38,094 bases of DNA from Acidobacteriaceae bacterium (GCA_019233375.1 JAFAMM010000025.1:1-38094); one strand, 5' to 3'. Counted from the stretch's first letter, positions 18,327 through 26,293 are shown. Notes: generated by a model not told the origin, from the sequence alone. Program-made: numbers and translations.

Positions 18327-18752
18327 ATGTTTGTGACCCGCAGAGCTGAATTCTCGGCTTCGCACGTATGTCGTATTCCGTCTCTTGACGACTCGACAAA
18401 CCGCGAGCTATTCGACGAAGAAGCCAACCCAAACGGTCATGGACACAACTACATCGTGGAGATTACCGTGGAAGGCGAGCCCGACCCGCTTACCGGAATG
18501 GTTATCGATCTAAAGGATCTGAAAGGCGTTCTGGAAAGCGAGGTGGTGCTTCCCATGGATCACCGTTTCTTGAACTACGAGGTTGCACCGTTCGACCGGG
18601 TCGTGCCCACTACGCCCAATGTGGCGCGCGAGATCTGGCGGCGTCTGGAACCGGTACTTGCCGCGCGCCAGGCGGCTCTTGCCCGAGTGCGGCTGTTCGA
18701 AAGTCCGGATCTTTATGTCGACGTGCTGCGGGACGGCAGCGCAGCGGGTTGA
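18327..18752 (+). CDS. PTPS paralogue with Glu at the catalytic Cys position (folate-type, PTPS-III-like)
   Basis: The 141-residue protein belongs to the 6-pyruvoyltetrahydropterin synthase/QueD family. The zinc ligands are present: H13 in FSASH, and H38 and H40 in NGHGHNY. At the position of the catalytic cysteine, five residues before the glycine of GHGH, it has E32. D78-H79 (PMDHRFLN) is intact and E125 (LFESPD) fits the pterin anchor. Paralogues with Glu at this position have been shown to replace FolB in folate synthesis, converting dihydroneopterin triphosphate to 6-hydroxymethyldihydropterin, and were reported from Acidobacteria. The next two genes encode a Cys-type paralogue and FolE, which supplies the substrate. 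The start follows a short divergent promoter region. Confidence 0.85.
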   Translation: MFVTRRAEFSASHVCRIPSLDDSTNRELFDEEANPNGHGHNYIVEITVEGEPDPLTGMVIDLKDLKGVLESEVVLPMDHRFLNYEVAPFDRVVPTTPNVAREIWRRLEPVLAARQAALARVRLFESPDLYVDVLRDGSAAG

Positions 18753-18761
18753 AACGAGAAC

Positions 18762-19244
18762 ATGACAACCCTTACACGCCGTTATCAATTTTCGGCTTCG
18801 CACCGTTTGCACTCGCCTGAGCTGACTCCGGGGGAAAACGCGCTCGTGTACGGCAAGTGCAACAACCCCTACGGTCACGGCCACAACTATCTGCTTGAGA
18901 TCACGGTTGAGGGGCCCGTGGACAGCGGGACCGGTCTTATCGTCCGTGTAGCCGGCCTAGATCGTCTCGTTCAAAGCACCATTCTGAGCCGCTTCGCGCA
19001 CCGTAACATGAACGCCGATATACCTGAACTTGCAGGTGTGGTGCCCACCACTGAAAACGTTCTGCATCTGATTGCGAACCTGCTGCGCAACGATTGGCAC
19101 CGCTTGCAGGGACCGCCTCATCCACGACTGCATCGTGTTCACCTGCAGGAAACCGAGCGTAACGGCTTTGAACTGCTTGTCCCTGCCGTGCACTCAAAAT
19201 CCCCTCTGGAATTCAAACCTGAAAGTGTGTCAGTGAATGTCTAA
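18762..19244 (+). CDS. PTPS/QueD-family protein with Cys but without the catalytic Asp
   Basis: The 160-residue protein is a second PTPS-family member. Zinc ligands H14, H39 and H41 are present, and the motif [13 protein letters not shown] contains the usual catalytic cysteine, C33. In place of the Asp-His pair it reads RFAHRNMN, so A79 replaces the aspartate while H80 remains. PTTENV and the ETERN segment fit the pterin-binding region. The last 25 residues extend beyond most family members. It might make 6-pyruvoyltetrahydropterin or a queuosine precursor, or it might need the neighbouring paralogue for activity; the sequence alone cannot decide. The folE ATG lies inside its last codons (8-base overlap). 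Confidence 0.85.
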   Translation: MTTLTRRYQFSASHRLHSPELTPGENALVYGKCNNPYGHGHNYLLEITVEGPVDSGTGLIVRVAGLDRLVQSTILSRFAHRNMNADIPELAGVVPTTENVLHLIANLLRNDWHRLQGPPHPRLHRVHLQETERNGFELLVPAVHSKSPLEFKPESVSVNV

Positions 19245-19884
19245 AGCGAAAGCATCCGCCATCAAGCATGGCACAGCAGCTGCCCGCAAGCGCCCGGTCA
19301 TCGAAATCCAAGCGAAGTCACCTTCGATCGCCTCGCACATGCGGGATGTCATTCGGGCGCTCGGCGAAGACCCCGGACGCGAGGGTCTCGCCAACACACC
19401 GGAGCGTATAGAAAAAGCCCTCCGCTATCTGACGAGCGGCTACTCAGCCGACCTCGCTGAAATAGTAAACGGCGCTCTGTTCGACGTAAAGTACGACGAA
19501 GTAGTCATCGTTCGCGATATTGAATTCTTCAGCATGTGCGAACATCACATGCTGCCTTTTTTCGGCAAAATGCACGTCGCTTATCTGCCTGAAACCCGTG
19601 TTATCGGCCTTAGCAAGATCCCGCGCATCGTGGATGTGTTTGCGCGGCGCCTGCAGATTCAGGAGCGCCTGACACAGCAAGTTGCCGAGACGATTCAGCA
19701 GCTGATCCATCCGAAAGGCGTGGCCGTCGTCTGTGAGGCCCGGCACTTCTGCATGATGATGCGCGGTGTGGAAAAACAACACTCCGGTGCGATCACGAGC
19801 GCCATGCTGGGTGCTTTCCGCGACAGTTCGCAAACGCGCAACGAGGTTCTTTCGCTCATCGGTAACCGCTTGGTCACGCCCTGA
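19237..19884 (+). CDS. folE: GTP cyclohydrolase I
   Basis: The 215-residue protein is FolE. After a basic tail of about 30 residues comes the conserved core: [36 protein letters not shown] (zinc ligands Cys and His), [13 protein letters not shown] and [13 protein letters not shown], with the third zinc ligand cysteine in HFCMMMRG. It converts GTP to 7,8-dihydroneopterin triphosphate, the branch point for folate, tetrahydrobiopterin and 7-deazapurines. Its ATG overlaps the upstream PTPS gene by 8 bases, so the three pterin genes are translationally coupled. Together they can go from GTP to a folate precursor without a FolB enzyme. Confidence 0.96.
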   Translation: MSKAKASAIKHGTAAARKRPVIEIQAKSPSIASHMRDVIRALGEDPGREGLANTPERIEKALRYLTSGYSADLAEIVNGALFDVKYDEVVIVRDIEFFSMCEHHMLPFFGKMHVAYLPETRVIGLSKIPRIVDVFARRLQIQERLTQQVAETIQQLIHPKGVAVVCEARHFCMMMRGVEKQHSGAITSAMLGAFRDSSQTRNEVLSLIGNRLVTP

Positions 19885-19941
19885 GCATCGGCGTTTCCGC
19901 CAACCCTCTCGCAACCTGGATTCGCGTGTTAGCATCGGGTC

Positions 19942-20319
19942 ATGAGTGAGCAGGCACGCCTGTTCGATGCGGGTCCGGACCCATTCGGCCGTACCTGGCA
20001 CGTGCAGTTTCGCTGGCTTCAGACCGGAATCTCCATTCGCCACGCCGATACCGTTGACGTGAAGTTCTTCATCAATACCGCTGACGGCCCGGTGGAGGAA
20101 AAGGTGATTGCTCTCCCCCGTGCCGCCCTCCTGGATATGGCTAACCTGCGAGGGCGGCCACTATCGGACCCGTACTGCCTGCGTCTCGCCGCCGCGCATC
20201 TCCGCCACATGATCGAGACCTCAGAGGACATGGAAAAAACCCTTGTCACCGTCAGCCCTGAAGAGCTTGCCGCATACGATAACGAGTTGAACAGTGTAAC
20301 CGTTCCGCAGCGCGGATAA
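19942..20319 (+). CDS. Hypothetical protein
   Basis: I do not recognise this 125-residue protein. It opens MSEQARLFDAGPDPFGRTWHVQF and has alternating beta-like and helical segments; VDVKFFINTADGPVEEKVIAL and DPYCLRLAAAHLRHMIET are the most orderly parts. No membrane segment, signal peptide or metal motif is visible. It follows folE by about 57 bases on the same strand and precedes the LysW-like gene, so it may be part of the pterin transcript, which is a guess. Its codon use looks like that of its neighbours, which supports it as a real gene. Confidence 0.7.
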   Translation: MSEQARLFDAGPDPFGRTWHVQFRWLQTGISIRHADTVDVKFFINTADGPVEEKVIALPRAALLDMANLRGRPLSDPYCLRLAAAHLRHMIETSEDMEKTLVTVSPEELAAYDNELNSVTVPQRG

Positions 20320-20394
20320 TCCATCGGTCGAGCGCGGCGAGCCGCGTGCTAGAAACTATTGGTAGGTCAGAACGCAATCTGTCGGCTTGAACGC

Positions 20395-20403
20395 AAAGAG
20401 GAA
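20395..20403 (+). promoter_or_regulatory. Ribosome binding site of the LysW-like gene
   Basis: AAAGAGGAA contains AGAGGA ending 9 bases before the ATG at 20412, a good Shine-Dalgarno match that fixes the start of this very short gene. Confidence 0.7.
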
Positions 20404-20411
20404 CTATTTTT

Positions 20412-20648
20412 ATGGTCACTTGCCCAAAATGTGACGCTGCCATCGACGTAGAAGAAGAAGAACTGGACGAAGGCGACGTCCTTTCATGCGATGAGTGCGG
20501 CGCTTCTCTCTCAGTCGCCAGTCTCAACCCTGTCGAACTGCAATCAGATGACGAAAGTGACGACGAGGATGACGATTTCGACTTCGACGAGGACGATGAC
20601 GAAGACGACGAGGAAGATGAAGAAGAAGGCGAGGAAGACTGGCAGTAA
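20412..20648 (+). CDS. LysW-like zinc-ribbon protein with a long acidic tail
   Basis: The 78-residue protein has an N-terminal zinc ribbon, CPKC and CDEC around a short acidic loop, and then LSVASLNPVEL. This pattern (CPxC, CxxCGA, LxVxxLxPxxL) is that of LysW, the amino-group carrier protein of alpha-aminoadipate lysine and related arginine synthesis. LysW is about 54 residues and ends in EDWGE, with the terminal glutamate as the attachment site. Here an Asp/Glu run of about 35 residues is inserted and the protein ends EEDWQ, so the terminal glutamate is missing. No LysX, LysZ or LysY partner is in the window. It may be a LysW paralogue with another role; the zinc ribbon itself is secure. 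Confidence 0.8.
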   Translation: MVTCPKCDAAIDVEEEELDEGDVLSCDECGASLSVASLNPVELQSDDESDDEDDDFDFDEDDDEDDEEDEEEGEEDWQ

Positions 20649-21024
20649 GGCCTGCGCGAGAACACTGATCCTGACGCTGGTGCTTGCGGGCGCAGCTTTG
20701 CTCTGCCCTGCTCAGATGCAGCCGCCCGTAATCGGCCAGGAAACTCTAATGACGCGCGCCATACGCGGCGTCGTTCTCACAGATAGAGGCGAGCCAGTAC
20801 CGGGCGCCATCATCCTGCTCAAAAACATGAAAACGCTGCAGGTGAGATCGTTCATTGCGCAGAACGATGGCACATATCATTTCTACGGTCTCAGCGCTGA
20901 CATCAACTATGAACTACGGGCGCAAAATAACGGTTTGACGAGTAAGATCAAGAACGTCAGTGTCTTCGACAGTCATAAGCTGATCACCGTCAATCTCAAG
21001 CTCGTCAAGAAGCTGAAGACCTGA
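20617..21024 (+). CDS. Secreted carboxypeptidase-regulatory-like domain protein
   Basis: From ATG 20617 the protein has 135 residues: a basic N-terminus (MKKKARKTGSK), a hydrophobic stretch (LILTLVLAGAALLC) ending in a signal-peptidase-like PAQ site, then a single beta-sandwich of the CarboxypepD_reg-like type (IRGVVLTDRGEPVPGAIILL to KLITVNLKLVKKL). Such domains occur at the start of TonB-dependent receptors and as short secreted proteins in Acidobacteria; their function is usually structural or binding. The frame is open further upstream, but those codons read through the acidic tail gene and give an odd Thr-rich sequence. The ATG lies inside the LysW-like gene (32-base overlap), with AGGAAG directly before it. 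Confidence 0.75.
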   Translation: MKKKARKTGSKACARTLILTLVLAGAALLCPAQMQPPVIGQETLMTRAIRGVVLTDRGEPVPGAIILLKNMKTLQVRSFIAQNDGTYHFYGLSADINYELRAQNNGLTSKIKNVSVFDSHKLITVNLKLVKKLKT

Positions 21025-21029
21025 GTCGC

Positions 21030-21689
21030 ATGTCTCACGTAGTCGCTCGCATCAGGCATCTCGCCGTCGTGCCCATTATTCGCACACCCGACAGCGCGTC
21101 TGCTCTCGCGGCCGTGGAAGCGGTCCTGGCCGGGGGTCTCGATTGTGTTGAAATCACCATGACGGTTTCTGGCGCGGTCAAAGTCATGGCGGCCATTGCC
21201 GATTCTTACGGCGATCGCGTGCTGTTAGGCGCGGGGACGGTGCTCGATCCTGAGACCGCTCGCGCCTGCATGCTGGCCGGCGCGCAGTTCCTCGTGACAC
21301 CCAGCCTGAATCTGAGAACCGTTGAAATGGCGAAGCGCTACGGCGTACCCATTTTTCCGGGCGCATTGACACCTACAGAGGTTCTCACCGCCTGGGAGGC
21401 AGGCGCCGATGGAATCAAGGTCTTCCCGTGTAACGCGCTCGGCGGCCCGAAATACATCAAAGCGCTCAAAGCGCCATTTCCGCAAATCGAGCTCTTTCCC
21501 ACTGGCGGTGTGAACCTGGAGACGCTACCGGCCTTTCTCGCCGCGGGCGCTTCCGCCGTGGGCGTGGGCAGCGAGCTTGTCGATAACGAAACCATCGCGG
21601 CAGGGAACTACGATCTCATCAGCGAGCGCACCCGGCGCTTTCGTCATGCGGTTGCGGCATTTCGCGCACAAGGCAAAGCCGCCGATTGA
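21030..21689 (+). CDS. eda: 2-dehydro-3-deoxy-6-phosphogluconate/4-hydroxy-2-oxoglutarate aldolase
   Basis: The 219-residue protein is a KDPG/KHG aldolase. VPIIR opens the barrel, E41 lies in CVEITMTV, GAGTVLD and FLVTPSLN follow, and GIKVFPC carries the Schiff-base lysine K130; TGGVNLETLPAFLAAGASAVGVGS is the usual C-terminal phosphate-binding part. It cleaves KDPG to pyruvate and glyceraldehyde 3-phosphate (Entner-Doudoroff) or acts on 4-hydroxy-2-oxoglutarate. It starts 5 bases after the upstream secreted-protein gene. No edd gene or sugar-acid pathway genes are nearby. Confidence 0.95.
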   Translation: MSHVVARIRHLAVVPIIRTPDSASALAAVEAVLAGGLDCVEITMTVSGAVKVMAAIADSYGDRVLLGAGTVLDPETARACMLAGAQFLVTPSLNLRTVEMAKRYGVPIFPGALTPTEVLTAWEAGADGIKVFPCNALGGPKYIKALKAPFPQIELFPTGGVNLETLPAFLAAGASAVGVGSELVDNETIAAGNYDLISERTRRFRHAVAAFRAQGKAAD

Positions 21690-21739
21690 ACAATTAGAGG
21701 GCGGCCTTTTCGCCTGCCGTCCGATTATAGCCGCGCTGT

Positions 21740-22075
21740 TCAGTATCTCGGTACGGAGGGATCTACTTCCCTGCTCCAGCGATCGATACCCCCGGTCACG
21801 CTGAAACAGTTCCCGACTTCATGCTCGCGAAGCCATTGCACCACTTGCAGGCTGCGAACCCCGTGATGGCACATCACCAGTAATTCCTTTTCGTCCGCCA
21901 GGGCCTCCAGGCGCTGCAGTTCCGCGGGAACCGACTGCATTGGTACCAGCTCTGACCCCTCAATCCTTGCGAATGCAAATTCTTCCGGCTCGCGGACATC
22001 GATCAGCACCGCCTGATTGGACGCCTTCAGCTTTGCCGCGGCCTCTTGCGGAGTAAGTTCCAGCGTGGCTGCCAT
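21740..22075 (-). CDS. Rhodanese-like domain protein
   Basis: The 111-residue protein is a single rhodanese domain. LIDVREPEEFAFARIEGSELVPM is the CH2A-like motif, and VMCHHGVRSLQVVQWL holds the active-site cysteine in a CHHGVRS loop. Such small proteins carry persulfide sulfur and resemble GlpE and the C-terminal domain of MoeB-like proteins. It stands alone between eda (convergent) and the terminator hairpin at 22132, so no pathway can be assigned. Confidence 0.92.
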   Translation of the reverse strand: MAATLELTPQEAAAKLKASNQAVLIDVREPEEFAFARIEGSELVPMQSVPAELQRLEALADEKELLVMCHHGVRSLQVVQWLREHEVGNCFSVTGGIDRWSREVDPSVPRY

Positions 22076-22131
22076 ATCTGTTTTCCACTATACCGTCGCG
22101 GTCCGAAGTTATTCCTGCGTCGAATAGAAAA

Positions 22132-22166
22132 GAAAAGCCGCCCGGTCCACCGCCGGGCGGCTTTTC
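22132..22166 (-). terminator. Intrinsic terminator with a perfect 14-base stem
   Basis: GAAAAGCCGCCCGG and CCGGGCGGCTTTTC (22132-22145 and 22153-22166) pair perfectly around a 7-base loop. On the minus strand the stem is followed by TTTTCTATTC, a good T-tract for the PEP-CTERM gene that ends at 22191. On the plus strand the T-run lies inside the stem. Confidence 0.85.
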
Positions 22167-22190
22167 TGAAGCAGTCTTATGTGAACGTCC

Positions 22191-22856
22191 TTAGGCGTGT
22201 TTGCGGTTTGCCCGGCGACGGCTATACCAGACTAAACCCGCCAATAGTGGCAACATGAGCGCGAACGTAGCCGGCTCAGGTGTCGCCGTTCCTGGCGCCA
22301 GGTTCACATTGGCCAGAATCGAGTCGACGTCGAAGTTGCCGGCAGGCCCTGGATTCGAGGTAAAAGACAAAAGTTCCGTTCCCGAGATTGCGGTGAAGGT
22401 CTCGTTATACAGGGCGAAGCTTACGGAGCCGGGCGTGACGCTCCCCAGTGTGGTCGAACCCATTGTCACTGTGAAAGGATTCACACTGTAATTCGGCCTT
22501 TGTGCTGCATAAAACGAAAGAGTATAGGTGTCACCCACCGTAAGACCCGAGACCGATTGCGAAATGATGCCCGACGTCGCAGTCGTAAGCGGCCCCACAT
22601 AGTTCTGCAGGAAGGCTGCCTGACCGCTGCCACCTGGAGGCGTCACCGTAAACCACGGTGTTGTGCCCGGAACATTCTGAATCGATAACCCGGAAGTGCC
22701 GGCGAAAATCCATGCACTACCCGTGGGGTTGTACATGAAACCAGGGCCACCCGCAACAGAGGGAGTACCAAAGTTTCCGTCTGAAATGCTCGCCGCCTGC
22801 ACGGCTCCAGTGACTGCAAGCAAACAGATAGAGGCGAACAAAAAGTGTCTGCGCAC
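22191..22856 (-). CDS. PEP-CTERM sorting-domain protein (secreted)
   Basis: The 221-residue protein has a signal peptide (MRRHFLFASICLLAVTGAVQA) and a C-terminal PEP-CTERM tail: TPEPATFALMLPLLAGLVWY followed by arginines. PEP-CTERM proteins are exported, recognised by an exosortase and released or anchored with exopolysaccharide. Between the two lies a beta-rich Gly/Ser/Thr-rich domain with an NFDVDSILANVNL segment like those of choice-of-anchor surface proteins. The start is GTG with GAGGA 9 bases upstream (complement of 22866-22870). No exosortase is in the window, so sorting depends on a gene elsewhere. A strong terminator follows. Confidence 0.92.
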   Translation of the reverse strand: MRRHFLFASICLLAVTGAVQAASISDGNFGTPSVAGGPGFMYNPTGSAWIFAGTSGLSIQNVPGTTPWFTVTPPGGSGQAAFLQNYVGPLTTATSGIISQSVSGLTVGDTYTLSFYAAQRPNYSVNPFTVTMGSTTLGSVTPGSVSFALYNETFTAISGTELLSFTSNPGPAGNFDVDSILANVNLAPGTATPEPATFALMLPLLAGLVWYSRRRANRKHA

Positions 22857-22991
22857 GATATTGGGTCCTCAACTAAGTAGACTATGAAGTATTCCGATCA
22901 TTCATCAGTACTTTTACCTACACATACACCGGGAAAACCCGACGCAAGTACTGGTACTAATGATACGAGATCGGCGCCGCAACCTCAAGCG

Positions 22992-23384
22992 TTAGGCTGC
23001 GGCGAGCTCAACACTTCCAGGTTCGTCGTCCGCCAGTTCGCCCGAGGCGCGTTGGTGCTCAATCGTCTCCTGGCACGGAACACAGTACGCCGCCCACGGG
23101 AGCGCCTTCAGCCGCTTCTCGGGTATGGCTTCCTCGCACCGCAGGCAGATGCCAAACGTGTCTTCTTCCATACGAGTGATCGCCGACTGCACTTCCTTAA
23201 GTAGCTTCGATTCGCGATCCAGATTACGAATCGCTACTTCACGGTTCAACTGCTGTTGCAGCCTGTCAAACTCTTCAGCCGCGTTCTCGATCAGTATTTC
23301 CTGCCGGTCGGAACCACCGGCCAGTAGTTCCTTTCTCTTAGCTTCCAGCGTCCGCCGGAAGTCATTTACACTTGCCTTCGTCAT
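22992..23384 (-). CDS. DksA/TraR-type C4 zinc finger protein
   Basis: From ATG 23384 the protein has 130 residues: a helical coiled-coil part (FRRTLEAKRKELL to LLKEVQSAITRMEE) and a C4 zinc finger, CLRCEEAIPEKRLKALPWAAYCVPCQ. DksA and TraR insert the coiled coil into the RNA polymerase secondary channel. The DksA tip motif DxxDxA is not obvious here; the corresponding stretch reads ENAAEEFDRLQ, so a DksA-like effect is unproven. AGGAGAG lies 8 bases before the ATG (complement of 23393-23399), which is why I prefer it to the longer frame to 23420. It stands alone upstream of the PEP-CTERM gene. Confidence 0.85.
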   Translation of the reverse strand: MTKASVNDFRRTLEAKRKELLAGGSDRQEILIENAAEEFDRLQQQLNREVAIRNLDRESKLLKEVQSAITRMEEDTFGICLRCEEAIPEKRLKALPWAAYCVPCQETIEHQRASGELADDEPGSVELAAA

Positions 23385-23420
23385 GTCTCCTTCTCTCCTG
23401 CCCACAAAATGCAAGACCAC

Positions 23421-23946
23421 GCGCGCGCTCGCCTACGTCGGCCTTCCTGCAACCGATCAATCTCTCGGGGAACTGAGCCGCTCCCGGAAGGGGATGGCAC
23501 GGTGGACCTTAACAACTGCTTACTGATGCACCGGTACCCTTTCAAGTTGCAACCTGGTTCGGGTGTAGCGTTACTAGGCCCCATTCAGCCATTGGCGAGG
23601 TTCTCTGATCTCGGCACCCAAATGTTGATGGGGCAACGCCACCGGGCGGTTTCAAATTTTAGCACGTTTCTGATCCTGTGCAAATTCGAAGGCGTTCGCA
23701 CTGATTATGAGCAGTTAAAAGTTGCGGGATTGTCGTGCGGTCCCGCGGGCTGCAGCTTCGTGTCGAGCACGTGTTGCTCTGCGGGATTGTGCTGAAAATT
23801 TTGAGCGCATGTGTCCAAGACGTCTCATCAGATAGAGGGGCAGGCACGCGCGGGCCTTGCGTATCTGCGTAGACCACACCGGTCAAGCGGCAGAAGATTC
23901 AATCACTGAAACCGTACCCATCGACCGCATGCGCATGCTCCACCAA
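23421..23946. other. Stretch without a convincing gene; possible leader or structured region
   Basis: About 525 bases lie between the DksA-like gene and the gene ending at 23947. The frames here are short and have odd composition. I see several small palindromes: GTTGCAAC (about 23545-23552), GGTACC (about 23533-23538) and a GCGGGA/TCCCGC hairpin (23724-23746). Opposite arms on the minus strand (GCAACT with AGTTGT, CGGTG with CACCG) could form a structured leader upstream of the DksA-like gene. No known riboswitch, 6S, SRP or tRNA signature is recognisable. Confidence 0.4.
23724..23746. repeat. Inverted repeat GCGGGA/TCCCGC
   Basis: A 6-base stem around an 11-base loop; GCGGGATTGT occurs again at about 23780. 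It lies downstream of the minus-strand gene ending at 23947, so it could be a weak terminator, but it has no T-run. Confidence 0.3.
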
Positions 23947-24918
23947 TCATCGCTGCGTAGTTGAGTCAGCATAAATTCGTTGCAGCAGAAGAATCCATCC
24001 GGTATCGGCCAGCGGATCGGAAGGTACGCGGAACGCGATGCCCCGATGGCGCAGATCCGCAATGAAAATCGCCATAATTCGATCCAGCGTGAGATTCTCG
24101 GGCCTCGACACTTCATCTCGAACCTCGGCCTTCCAGAGTATGGAAAACCGAATCTTATGGCTTGGGTAAGTGGCGCGCACTTTCCCGCCGTCTAGAATTG
24201 TCCAGTTGTCTTCTCCATCAGGCTGAATCTCTGCTGCGGCTGAAATCGCTGGCAACTCCGTATTCCCATCGCCGATAGCGCTTATGCGGTGATATAAACG
24301 ATCAGTGTCCAAACAGAGAGCAAGATTGCCGAATGGCGGCCGTTCGCTCCGCATGGGACCGTCGATCCCATCTGGCCAGTAATCGAAATTTCCGCCATCG
24401 CTGTCATAGAACCATGAGAGCGTCGTGGCGCGAACCACACGCCATGCCTCGAACAGCCCGGAGAAGCCCATCACTCTTAGATAAGGCAACGGATAATCTA
24501 CACGTGTCGCTCCGTAAAAGGATGGGTTGTCCACATGCGTTGTGCAGGCGGGCATAGGTGCATTGATGTTGACGGCAATGAATTCAGGAAACACAAGTGA
24601 GGTGCCGAACGCGGTTCTGGCCGCCTCACGAAACTTCTCATTGTGCAGAATCACATCGGCACCCTCGACAAGCGGCTTTCCGCTCAACGCCCAGTCTCCC
24701 CGGAACCACGGAAGGACCGGCCGCTTGGCTTCCTCGCCCGTCTCATCCTCAACGCCTTCCGGAGCGTACGATGCTAGCGCCCGATACGGAGCATACCTTT
24801 TAAACATCGCGCGAATTTGCTCGCGGTCCTCAAATGCCGGCTCAATGCGAATCGGCTTTGGAACCGGCGGCGCACAGGGCTTTTGGTGCCCGCTGTGCGC
24901 GGTCCTACGTGCCTTCAT
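23947..24918 (-). CDS. HxD-motif protein, possible Fe(II)/2-oxoglutarate-type oxygenase
   Basis: I do not recognise a named family for this 323-residue protein. It has an HxD motif in CTTHVDNPSFYG (H128, D130) and later candidate metal histidines in DTDRLYHRISAIGDG (H210) and YPSHKIRFSI (H254, R257), an order seen in the double-stranded beta-helix Fe(II)/2OG dioxygenases. The middle is rich in aromatic and proline residues. This assignment rests on motifs only. Its ATG overlaps the stop of the upstream MFS transporter (ATGA), so the two proteins are made together; a transported substrate that is then oxidised is one reading. There is no signal peptide or membrane segment. Confidence 0.6.
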   Translation of the reverse strand: MKARRTAHSGHQKPCAPPVPKPIRIEPAFEDREQIRAMFKRYAPYRALASYAPEGVEDETGEEAKRPVLPWFRGDWALSGKPLVEGADVILHNEKFREAARTAFGTSLVFPEFIAVNINAPMPACTTHVDNPSFYGATRVDYPLPYLRVMGFSGLFEAWRVVRATTLSWFYDSDGGNFDYWPDGIDGPMRSERPPFGNLALCLDTDRLYHRISAIGDGNTELPAISAAAEIQPDGEDNWTILDGGKVRATYPSHKIRFSILWKAEVRDEVSRPENLTLDRIMAIFIADLRHRGIAFRVPSDPLADTGWILLLQRIYADSTTQR

Positions 24919-26285
24919 GATTCATCCAGTAACGCTTTAGGATTTGTTTTCAGGCCCGCCGTCTCCGCTCGTTCGAGATCAGCGGGTAGGGCTCTCTTCG
25001 GCAGGACAACCGCCATGCTCGCGGAGAACAGAAAAGCAGCCCCGGCACACATCAGGCCGGGGTAAACGCTGCCGGTTTTTTCTCGAATCAGGCCTACCGT
25101 ATAAGGTCCGACGAAGCCGCCGAAGTTAGCGACAGACGTTACGAGCGCAATGCCCGCTGCCGCTGAATAGCCGGTCAGGAATTCGCCGGGGAGGGAGAAA
25201 AAAAGTGGCAAGAAGCTGTAGAGTCCGGCCGCAACGGCCGAAAAAAGAACAACGGACAACAAAGCGGAGCGAGGAGCTCCAAGCAGCAGCAAGGCGATTC
25301 CGGCAAATGCGCCCGAAGTTGCCATATGATACGGGCGCTCCAGCCTGTTATCGGAGTGCCTGGATACCAGGATCATGGCGATCCCGCCAATTAGACTGGG
25401 GATCATAACGGCGAAACCAACAACCGTGTTCGACCGCCCAGCAACAACTAACTTCGCGACCTGTGGCAGCCAGAAGGCAAACGTGTAGCCGGCAAAGCCA
25501 TGACCGAAACCGATACAAGCGAGATGCCAGACTCTGCGGTCAACCAGCGTCCGTCTCACGCAGAACGGTCGTCCCCACGCACCCAGCTTCCGGCGGTCTT
25601 CTAGCGCCAATTGGCGGGCGATCCACAGCTTCTCCTCTGTGGTAAGAAAGCTTGCGTCCGCCGGTCTGCTCGGCAAAAGAAAGGGTGCCACAAACGCGAG
25701 CGTAAGGGCGGGCAAACCTTCCAAAATAAGCAGCCACCGCCAACTGCTCAGGGCGAACCAGTGCGTGTGATCCAGAATAAGACCGGAAATTGGCGCACCC
25801 AGCACGCTGGCCAAGGGCATGCCTATCAAAATGGATGCAATCGCTTGAGCCTTTTCTGTTTGCCGAAACCAGTAGCCCAGGTACAGGACGATGCCCGGGA
25901 AGTATCCTGCCTCCGCCAGGCCGAGTGCAAACCGGGCGGCATACAGCTGATGAACCGACTGTACAAACCCTGTCAGAGTGGCAATTGTGCCCCAGGTCAT
26001 CAAGATCCGGGCGATCCATAGACGTGCGCCGACCTTGTACAGGATCAGGTTGCTGGGAACCTCGAACAGAAAGTAACCCCAAAAGAAAATCCCCGCTGCC
26101 AAGCCGAACTGCTGGCTGCTGATTGCCAGTTCCCGATTCATTGTCAGCGCCGCGAACCCCAGGTTGACTCTGTCGATGAAGGCGAGCACATACAGTACAA
26201 ACAGGAACGGCAGGAGCCTCATCCTAAGCTTCCGGATTATCGCCGCCTCCATGCTGTTCGAACCAGTGCCCGCTTTGTTCACCAA
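24915..26285 (-). CDS. MFS transporter, ACS (anion:cation symporter) type
   Basis: The 456-residue protein has about twelve membrane segments. The first is LLPFLFVLYVLAFIDRVNLGFA, with the conserved YVLAFIDRVNLGFA found in the ACS family of organic-anion transporters (phthalate, tartrate, hexuronate type). GYFLFEVPSNLILYKVGARLWIARIL and RFALGLAEAGYFPG also fit the family. It probably imports a carboxylate with protons; the substrate is unknown. The start is TTG at 26285 with a perfect AAGGAGG 8 bases upstream (complement of 26294-26300); GTG at 26282 is the next codon. The gene overlaps the HxD protein gene and is divergent from the TPR regulator. Confidence 0.9.
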   Translation of the reverse strand: MVNKAGTGSNSMEAAIIRKLRMRLLPFLFVLYVLAFIDRVNLGFAALTMNRELAISSQQFGLAAGIFFWGYFLFEVPSNLILYKVGARLWIARILMTWGTIATLTGFVQSVHQLYAARFALGLAEAGYFPGIVLYLGYWFRQTEKAQAIASILIGMPLASVLGAPISGLILDHTHWFALSSWRWLLILEGLPALTLAFVAPFLLPSRPADASFLTTEEKLWIARQLALEDRRKLGAWGRPFCVRRTLVDRRVWHLACIGFGHGFAGYTFAFWLPQVAKLVVAGRSNTVVGFAVMIPSLIGGIAMILVSRHSDNRLERPYHMATSGAFAGIALLLLGAPRSALLSVVLFSAVAAGLYSFLPLFFSLPGEFLTGYSAAAGIALVTSVANFGGFVGPYTVGLIREKTGSVYPGLMCAGAAFLFSASMAVVLPKRALPADLERAETAGLKTNPKALLDES

Positions 26286-26293
26286 CTTGCTCG

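Noticed and set aside
23441-23660. SRP RNA, 6S RNA or riboswitch in the gap upstream of the DksA-like gene
   Set aside because: AAGCAG on the minus strand recalls SRP RNA, but the CCGGAAGG loop and the paired arms are absent.
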